This document shows positions 6,663 to 11,006 of a DNA stretch of 11,006 nt, piece after piece. The DNA comes from Candidatus Methanophaga sp. GoMg3.2 (GTDB taxonomy: Archaea; Halobacteriota; Syntropharchaeia; Alkanophagales; Methanospirareceae). The notes under the pieces are model-generated. The model was not told the DNA's origin and did no database searches. It was given only the letters and a program-made list of their open reading frames with translations. How positions within the stretch are numbered: the first letter of the stretch is position 1; each line of letters starts with the position of its first letter. The stretch lies in assembly GCA_013180565.1 (NCBI GenBank), contig QBUN01000419.1, positions 11,158 through 22,163 on the forward strand. The letters run 5' to 3'. The position numbers and the translations under genes are program-made.

Positions 6663-7177
6663 TTCACATATCTCCTCCGGGTCCAAAGCCCGCAGATAAA
6701 GAGCGCTATCAGTGCGATCACCACACCAAATCCGGGCGTCTGCATTTGTGTTGTTTTTTGTGTTGTTTGCGGCGAATCAGCTAATTCAAGTGCCTTCTGC
6801 ATCTCTTGCATCAGCGTATCGGAATCGCGGTAGCCAACAATACGGTGTACCTCTCCTCCCTGTGAGTTCGTGAACACAATTGTTGGGACGTAGCGAATAC
6901 CATATTGACTATCAAGCTCTCTTGAGCCGATAACGGGAACGAAATTTGTTGACATGTTAATCACCCGTGTATCGACAAGTTCATCCGCCAGCATCGCGCA
7001 CGCAGGGCATCTAGCGCTAGAGAAGAGTATCATTGCTGGTTTGTTTTGTGACATTGCAATTTGCATACCCTCTTGATCATCATGCCATGCTATTTCCGAT
7101 TGCGCATTTACGCCTGCAGCAGCTAACATTACTATGATCAGTGCGGCGAAAACGAGTGCGGTTATATCTCTTCTCAT
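6659..7177 (-). CDS. Secreted thioredoxin-fold protein (DsbD-gamma-like, CPAC) with PGF-CTERM anchor
   Basis: The protein has 172 residues from ATG 7175-7177. Residues 1-25 form a signal peptide (MRRD, a hydrophobic core, then GVNA before QS). A thioredoxin domain follows with the redox motif CPAC (57-60) in LFSSARCPAC and the cis-proline in YVPTIVF (P98). A short Thr/Gln-rich linker leads to TPGFG (147-151), a hydrophobic stretch and RRR at 167-169. PGF + helix + arginines is the layout of the archaeal PGF-CTERM signal, handled by archaeosortase A and giving a lipid-anchored surface protein. An upstream extension of the frame to 7393 lacks coding character and crosses the promoter, so it is rejected. 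The domain resembles the gamma domain of DsbD, and the next gene, coupled by ATGA, is CcdA. It probably takes electrons from CcdA and reduces disulfides outside the membrane. Confidence 0.85.
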   Translation of the reverse strand: MRRDITALVFAALIIVMLAAAGVNAQSEIAWHDDQEGMQIAMSQNKPAMILFSSARCPACAMLADELVDTRVINMSTNFVPVIGSRELDSQYGIRYVPTIVFTNSQGGEVHRIVGYRDSDTLMQEMQKALELADSPQTTQKTTQMQTPGFGVVIALIALFICGLWTRRRYVK

Positions 7178-7230
7178 TATTCCTATTACCCTCTTTACTT
7201 TAGTAACTGCATCTTTTTGTTTATCGGCAT

Positions 7231-7241
7231 AGTATATATAA
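7231..7241. promoter_or_regulatory. Shared TATATATA box of the divergent thioredoxin-ccdA and mptA genes
   Basis: TATATATA (7233-7240) is its own reverse complement and is the only strong TATA-like element in the 107-bp gap. It would start the minus transcript near 7208, about 30 bases before the thioredoxin ATG at 7177. It would start the plus transcript near 7262-7265, about 20 bases before the mptA ATG at 7285. One core promoter serving both directions would make the two units mutually exclusive at any instant. Confidence 0.55.
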
Positions 7242-7284
7242 GATAAGTTTAACAAGGTTAATGGTATAGAAAGTGATAAAGACC

Positions 7285-8247
7285 ATGACACTACCCCTGC
7301 CGGATGTGCAAGCGAGCAGTCCCGACATAAAGATAAACTTGACGCGGGTGGGCGTAAATAACGTGAAGAAATTGGTAGAGGTTGCGAGGCCAAACGGTAA
7401 AAGACCGGTAATCCTCATATCCGAGTTCTACATCTATGTGGACCTTCCAAGCGATATAAAAGGTGCAAACCTGTCAAGAAATTTCGAGGCAATGTACGAA
7501 GTGCTGGAAGAAGCGCTTAACATGCCGATATACGAGGTGGAAGAGTTATGTAGTGAAGTAGCGAGGAGGGTACTCCAGCTCCACGAATACGCTTCTACCG
7601 CCGAAGTAGGTATGAAATGTGAATATATGCTAAAAAGAAGAACGCCTGTAATGAAGATTTCCTGCCAGGAGCCTGCAACTATCTTCGCAGAGGCAAAAGC
7701 TTTTCGCACCGATAACAGCGACGTGAGAATAAAGAAAACCATAGGTGCAGAGATTGTTGGGATAACCACCTGTCCATGTGCACAGGAACTAATGAGGGAT
7801 AAAGCCGCGGAAGAGTTAACGAAGAGAGGGGTGGCCAAAGAGGATCTGGTCACTTTTTTGGATGTTATACCATTAGCAACACATAACCAAAGAGGTAGAG
7901 GTATATTATCCCTGGAAGTGAAAGATGATATAAAACTACCTCTGGAGCGGATAATAAGTATAATAGAGCAATCAATGAGTGCAAAAACATACGAAATCTT
8001 GAAACGGCCAGATGAAGCGGAAGTCGTTGCAACTGCGCATAAAAAGCCCATGTTTGTTGAAGATTGTGTTAGAGAGATGGCGAAGCGAGTAGTAGAATCG
8101 TTTAATGAGCTCCCTGACGACTCTATCGTCTCCATAAAGCAGATAAACGAGGAGAGTATTCATCAGCATGACGCCGTTGCTGAGCGAATTGCTTCTATCG
8201 GCGATCTGCGCAGGGAGCTAAAAGAAAGCGATGCCGGGGTGGCCTAG
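7285..8247 (+). CDS. mptA: GTP cyclohydrolase IV (MptA), methanopterin biosynthesis
   Basis: MptA is the iron-dependent enzyme turning GTP into 7,8-dihydroneopterin 2',3'-cyclic phosphate, the first step toward tetrahydromethanopterin. Family landmarks are LPDVQ and RVGVNNVKKLV at the N-terminus, KGANLSRNFEAM (about 60-71 from this start), ITTCPCAQE with the paired cysteines, ATHNQRGRG, and SIHQHDAVAE near the end. The ATG at 7285 gives 320 residues, close to the methanogen enzyme. A GTG at 7273 would add four, but GTGAT there fits part of a Shine-Dalgarno for the ATG. The FolE2 bacterial enzymes share the fold, but gene context and the archaeal setting favour MptA. The last 15 bases, including the stop TAG, are also the start of tRNA-Met, so the final residues AGVA are dictated by the tRNA. 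Confidence 0.94.
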   Translation: MTLPLPDVQASSPDIKINLTRVGVNNVKKLVEVARPNGKRPVILISEFYIYVDLPSDIKGANLSRNFEAMYEVLEEALNMPIYEVEELCSEVARRVLQLHEYASTAEVGMKCEYMLKRRTPVMKISCQEPATIFAEAKAFRTDNSDVRIKKTIGAEIVGITTCPCAQELMRDKAAEELTKRGVAKEDLVTFLDVIPLATHNQRGRGILSLEVKDDIKLPLERIISIIEQSMSAKTYEILKRPDEAEVVATAHKKPMFVEDCVREMAKRVVESFNELPDDSIVSIKQINEESIHQHDAVAERIASIGDLRRELKESDAGVA

Positions 8248-8306
8248 TTGGTTAGGGCGCTGAACTCATAATTCAGAGGTCGCGGGTCCGAACCCCGCCC
8301 CCGGCA
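8233..8306 (+). tRNA. tRNA-Met (anticodon CAT), elongator type, overlapping mptA
   Basis: The 74 bases form a full cloverleaf: acceptor GCCGGGG/CCCCGGC with A73, D stem GCCT/GGGC, anticodon stem CTGAA/TTCAG with loop CTCATAA (CAT at 8267-8269), and T stem GCGGG/CCCGC. The anticodon stem lacks the three G-C pairs of initiator tRNA and the first pair is G-C, so it is not the initiator. The GCCGGGG acceptor fits archaeal elongator Met better than the Ile tRNA carrying a modified CAT, but that alternative is not excluded. The T loop is TCCGAAC, so position 55, almost always U, is C here. The first 15 bases lie inside mptA, and the mptA stop TAG is tRNA positions 13-15. No TATA-like box was seen just upstream; it may be cut from the mptA transcript. 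No CCA is encoded. Confidence 0.93.
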
Positions 8307-8321
8307 TTATCTTTATTAATG

Positions 8322-9863
8322 CTATTTCTCTTTTTCCTTCACATAAATCGTATCCCCTTCCTTCAGCTTGCTGAGGAAAGACATAGTTGGTGGCGTGAGT
8401 GATGGAAATGAGAGAATCATATTGGCGCCATCGAAGGACTCCCCCGTGGGCCCATACTCTTTGCTGTCATTTAATCGTATACCCATTACCCCGCAATTCG
8501 CTCTGGACATGTTTGTAACGCCAAGTATGCCCTTTTTAACTGCCCCTTTTGGTAAATTCTCGGGCACTAGTGTCCCTGCTTCTTCGGAACTGCCCTTAAA
8601 TAAAATCAGCATGCCAGGAACGCTAAAATGCACATTCAGCTTCCCTATTGGCCTGTTAATTAATCCCGTAACCTTTCTGAAATACCAAAGAGTCCTTGGT
8701 GCTTCTTCATGAAATAATTCCACCTCAAGCACCGCCTCACTTTTGACTCCAACTGTCCTTACTGAACCAATATCCATAATATCCATTGTCAACGCTGGTG
8801 ACTGGTCTACAACTACCGCGTCATCATCTGTATTCCCCTCTCTCACCTGCTCAATGTTTTCACGCTCAAAAAAGGCTTCCACTTCCTTTTGCGTATGCCC
8901 CACCAGCATCATCCACTTCGGCTCAGTCATGGTGTAAACAGTATCACCCTGCTTTGCATAGTCTATCAAGTCCCCACCCTGGATTATCTCGCCAAACACG
9001 TTATGAGATGTGTGCGGTAGTCTGTTCCCTTTATATGCATACACTTTCCCCTTCTCTGCTCCATCATTTCTTACCGTCAGGTAATATTTCGACCGATACT
9101 GAATATTCTCAATGGGTAAACTAAGCCCTTTTAGTGATTCAGAAGCTAAATAACTATTCGTATAATTATCTATGTTGAAGGTACCATCTCGCGTGAGAGA
9201 TAAGAAGTGTTCACTGGACATTGGTGCTTCTTGAAGGAGTTTTACTTTTGCATATGTGAATATCTCCTGCCCTTCCTCTATCTCGGTATTCATGTCCGTA
9301 GTGACAAAGCCAACTCTCTCCGCCTTTGTCACGATAGGGTTTATCTTCTCTATTTCATCACCTTCGACCAAATCAGAGATAATACTCCGCCCCCTCGTTA
9401 GTCTTCCAATTACGGCATCTGAGCCAGTACCATAAGCAGCTTCATGCGCTCGCTTACTTATCATAAGGTAGGTCATACCGGGATCAAAGCCGCCGAATCC
9501 AAAGAAGACATCCCACTTCTTGTAGCTATGCTCGCTTTTTTCAACACTTAGATTTGATTTTATGGGCCCAATAGCGGTCATAGCCTCACTATTCCAGCCT
9601 ATCTTGCCGCTTTCGCCACACAACCTATTATAAACGTCAAGGAAAAAAGAGATAGCTTTTGTATCTTTTCCGCTAACAATCTTTATCCTCGCCTCGCCCT
9701 TCGCTGTCTTCAATGAAAATTCGTTTTTCAATTCGCTTCGCTCTTTCTCGGAGATAACCCCTATTATGCTGCCTTGCCTGTATGCCCCATCTAACTCTTC
9801 GATAATGTCACCTAACCTCTTGCTTCTGACTTCTTGAGGCTCGCCATTAAAAGTAATTTTCAT
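8322..9863 (-). CDS. Methanogenesis marker protein 3 (UPF0288 family)
   Basis: This 513-residue soluble protein matches methanogenesis marker 3, a family nearly confined to methanogens and anaerobic alkane-oxidising archaea that have methyl-coenzyme M reductase. The first ~60 residues (MKITFNGEPQ...) look like a small ubiquitin-like beta-grasp part. Conserved blocks follow: FGFGGFDPGMTYLM (121-134), IGRLTRGRS (152-160), and NRLPHTSHNVFGEI (280-293), with GGDLIDYAKQGDTVY (296-310) recalling cyclophilin-like folds. From memory, marker proteins of this set have been linked to ATP-driven MCR activation; I treat that as suggestive only. No membrane segment or metal motif is seen. It converges on tRNA-Met with a 15-bp gap and diverges from dut. 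A TATA-like GTTTAAG about 30 bases before the ATG predicts a near-leaderless mRNA. Confidence 0.88.
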   Translation of the reverse strand: MKITFNGEPQEVRSKRLGDIIEELDGAYRQGSIIGVISEKERSELKNEFSLKTAKGEARIKIVSGKDTKAISFFLDVYNRLCGESGKIGWNSEAMTAIGPIKSNLSVEKSEHSYKKWDVFFGFGGFDPGMTYLMISKRAHEAAYGTGSDAVIGRLTRGRSIISDLVEGDEIEKINPIVTKAERVGFVTTDMNTEIEEGQEIFTYAKVKLLQEAPMSSEHFLSLTRDGTFNIDNYTNSYLASESLKGLSLPIENIQYRSKYYLTVRNDGAEKGKVYAYKGNRLPHTSHNVFGEIIQGGDLIDYAKQGDTVYTMTEPKWMMLVGHTQKEVEAFFERENIEQVREGNTDDDAVVVDQSPALTMDIMDIGSVRTVGVKSEAVLEVELFHEEAPRTLWYFRKVTGLINRPIGKLNVHFSVPGMLILFKGSSEEAGTLVPENLPKGAVKKGILGVTNMSRANCGVMGIRLNDSKEYGPTGESFDGANMILSFPSLTPPTMSFLSKLKEGDTIYVKEKEK

Positions 9864-9888
9864 AATGTTACATCTATTGTGAAGATAA

Positions 9889-9897
9889 TTCTTAAAC
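9889..9897. promoter_or_regulatory. Compact divergent promoter between marker 3 and dut
   Basis: Only 61 bp separate the two start codons (9863 and 9925). The AT-rich word around CTTAAAC/GTTTAAG (9891-9897) is the best TATA-like match for both strands, with GGAAAA as a possible BRE on the minus strand. Both ATGs are about 26-32 bases away, implying near-leaderless transcripts, and neither has a clear Shine-Dalgarno. The match to consensus is weak. Confidence 0.35.
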
Positions 9898-9924
9898 TTT
9901 TCCTTTTTGTTTCATAATTTATCT

Positions 9925-10401
9925 ATGGAGAACGCGAAGACACAAACGGCGAAGATAAAGGTCAAAGTAAAGCAAATAGTCAAGAACTTACCTCTACCTG
10001 CTTATCAGACTGAAGACGCCTCAGGCTTAGATTTATATGCTGCTATTGGGGTCCCCATACTCATTCAACCCGGTGAGATAAAGCTTATACCCACGGGTAT
10101 AATGCTGTCTATCCCTTCTGGCTACGAGGGTCAAATTAGACCAAGAAGTGGCATAGCCTTAAAGTACGGGATTACCGTCTTAAATACCCCCGGGACTATT
10201 GATGCTGATTACCGAGGGGAGGTAAATATTATTCTTATCAATATGGGCAAGCAAACCTTCCGGATTCATAGTGGCGATCGTATTGCTCAGCTTGTCTTCA
10301 ATCGCGTAATAAAAGCGGAGTTTGAGTTAGCGGAAGAGTTGGATGAAACCCGGCGGAATGAAGGCGGATTTGGGCATACGGGAGATAAAAATAGTGTATA
10401 A
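9925..10401 (+). CDS. dut: Deoxyuridine 5'-triphosphate nucleotidohydrolase (trimeric dUTPase)
   Basis: dUTPase hydrolyses dUTP to dUMP and pyrophosphate, keeping uracil out of DNA and supplying dUMP. From ATG 9925 the protein has 158 residues. All five motifs of trimeric dUTPases are present: I, ASGLDLYAA (32-40); II, RPRSGIALK (72-80); III, NTPGTIDADYRGEV (87-100) with the likely catalytic D93; IV, GDRIAQLVF (118-126); and V, RRNEGGFGHTG (143-153). Motif V has R-N-E where R-G-x is usual, a small variation. The frame extends back to a TTG at 9907, but the ATG fits the family start and the promoter position. Many archaea use Dcd-type bifunctional enzymes, whereas this is the plain Dut type. 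thyX follows 64 bp downstream, the next enzyme in the pathway. Confidence 0.95.
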   Translation: MENAKTQTAKIKVKVKQIVKNLPLPAYQTEDASGLDLYAAIGVPILIQPGEIKLIPTGIMLSIPSGYEGQIRPRSGIALKYGITVLNTPGTIDADYRGEVNIILINMGKQTFRIHSGDRIAQLVFNRVIKAEFELAEELDETRRNEGGFGHTGDKNSV

Positions 10402-10465
10402 AAGCTTTATAATCTATCAACTCTTCACCTAAAGAGGATGCTAAGATAAGATAAAATAAGATAAA
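10399..10465 (+). promoter_or_regulatory. thyX promoter and AT-repeat leader
   Basis: TTTATAAT (10406-10413) directly after the dut stop predicts a start near 10435. The leader of about 30 bases holds a three-codon frame (ATG CTA AGA TAA from 10438) and a repeated word: AAGATAA recurs three times between 10443 and 10465, right up to the ATG. No Shine-Dalgarno lies at normal distance from the thyX ATG; AAAGAGG is about 28 bases away. thyX may therefore have its own transcript in addition to read-through from dut. Confidence 0.45.
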
Positions 10466-11006
10466 ATGAAAGTGGAATTGCTTAGGGTGACAGAAGGCGG
10501 GATAAGTCTGGTTGCCGATGCGTCGAAGGTAAGCGGTGTTTCTTCGACACGAGGCGCAGAAGAGATAATAGCGCTAAATACAAATAACGATTATTCTTCG
10601 GTGCTAGAACATATCCATTTCACCTTTGACATATCTGAGATAAGCGTCGCTCTCAGTAGAGAGCTATTAGAGCACCGGATTGCCAGCCACACTGCGAGAA
10701 GCACGAGGTATATAGAAGAAAAGGGGTTTGGCTATTATATTCCAGAAGAGTTAGAGCGGGAAGGGGCTGCAGCGGCGATTTATCGTGATGCTATGGCGAG
10801 TACTAATGCGGCATACACAAAGTTGAGAGAGCTCGGCATTGCAAGAGAACAGGCGAGATATGTATTACCGCTGGCTTTACACACTCATTATGTGGTAACG
10901 ATGAATGTTCGCAGCTTGATAAACTTCTTCATGCTTAGGCTATGTGTGAGAGCGGCGCCAGAAATCCGTGCGCTGGCCATGCACATGTATAAGATATGTA
11001 TGGACG
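10466..11006 (+). CDS. thyX: Flavin-dependent thymidylate synthase (ThyX), 3' end beyond the window
   Basis: ThyX methylates dUMP to dTMP using methylene-pterin as carbon donor and FAD/NAD(P)H as reductant. 180 codons are present before the edge. Recognisable parts are VLEHIHFTF (46-54) with the conserved His, the signature region EHRIASHTARSTRY (69-82), ARYVLPL (130-136), TMNVRSLINFFMLRL (145-159) and APEIR (164-168). In the canonical RHR-x7-S signature the first Arg is replaced by Glu (E69), while H70, R71 and S79 remain, and the usual N-E/Q before the second Ser reads T-A-R. It may be a divergent active ThyX or a paralogue with altered flavin binding. An in-frame stop nine bases upstream fixes ATG 10466 as the earliest ATG start. 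It follows dut, which makes its substrate. Confidence 0.87.
   Translation, partial: MKVELLRVTEGGISLVADASKVSGVSSTRGAEEIIALNTNNDYSSVLEHIHFTFDISEISVALSRELLEHRIASHTARSTRYIEEKGFGYYIPEELEREGAAAAIYRDAMASTNAAYTKLRELGIAREQARYVLPLALHTHYVVTMNVRSLINFFMLRLCVRAAPEIRALAMHMYKICMD

Noticed and set aside
6663..6686. Earlier ATG for CcdA at 6686
   Set aside because: The extra eight codons are made of the GGAGGAG ribosome-binding site; ATG 6662 has the ATGA overlap and correct spacing.
7178..7393. N-terminal extension of the thioredoxin frame up to 7393
   Set aside because: The extension overlaps the start of mptA and the TATA box, has no domain character, and would bury the signal peptide that starts cleanly at 7177.
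7434..8135. Minus-strand open frame of about 233 codons opposite mptA
   Set aside because: Serine-rich antisense shadow with no promoter or ribosome-binding site; mptA is certain on the plus strand.
1..11006. CRISPR array, prophage or defence island
   Set aside because: No spaced direct repeats, integrase, capsid, nuclease-toxin or restriction genes are visible; nearly all sequence is accounted for by housekeeping and metabolic genes.

Overview
The window reads as chromosomal sequence from an archaeon of the ANME-1 / Methanophagales (or closely related Alkanophagales) type. Archaeal markers are transcription factor B, ribosomal protein L21e, archaeal tRNAs without encoded CCA, TATA-box promoters and an archaeosortase-type PGF-CTERM tail. 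Methyl-coenzyme M/methanopterin metabolism is indicated by MptA (GTP cyclohydrolase IV, methanopterin synthesis) and methanogenesis marker protein 3. The most telling pair is MetV-MetF, the arrangement known from archaea that lack F420-dependent Mer and use a MetF-type reductase instead. The lineage call is inference from gene content; no 16S or mcr gene is present.

Layout. 1-1527 is a minus-strand cluster: a broken flavoprotein remnant, RNase HII and a TFB cut by the window edge. 1528-1792 holds a divergent promoter, tRNA-Val(GAC) and an IS-like inverted repeat. L21e (minus) and a bacterial-type class II HMG-CoA reductase (plus) diverge at about 2100-2175; HMG-CoA reductase then overlaps a convergent metallo-beta-lactamase-fold gene by 32 bp. 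4091-4244 holds a promoter, a long interrupted stem-loop and a terminator-like hairpin. metV-metF follow as a two-gene minus-strand operon. Next is a minus-strand pair, a secreted CPAC thioredoxin with a PGF-CTERM anchor coupled to CcdA, together resembling a split DsbD. It diverges from mptA (plus), whose last 15 bases are also the first 15 bases of tRNA-Met(CAT). Methanogenesis marker 3 (minus) diverges from dut-thyX (plus); thyX runs off the right edge.

How they work together. MptA starts the pterin C1 carrier. MetFV is the likely methylene/methyl step on that carrier. Marker 3 belongs to the MCR-associated conserved protein set. HMG-CoA reductase feeds isoprenoid lipid synthesis. CcdA plus the anchored thioredoxin would pass reducing power to extracytoplasmic thiols, for example during cytochrome c maturation. 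Dut and ThyX are consecutive steps (dUTP to dUMP to dTMP). RNase HII, TFB, L21e and the tRNAs are housekeeping genes.

No CRISPR array, integrase, intact insertion sequence or defence system was seen. The more unusual points are the tRNA/mptA overlap, the PGF-CTERM split-DsbD pair, MetFV beside a methanopterin gene, the frameshifted flavoprotein remnant, the altered ThyX signature and several very compact divergent promoters.
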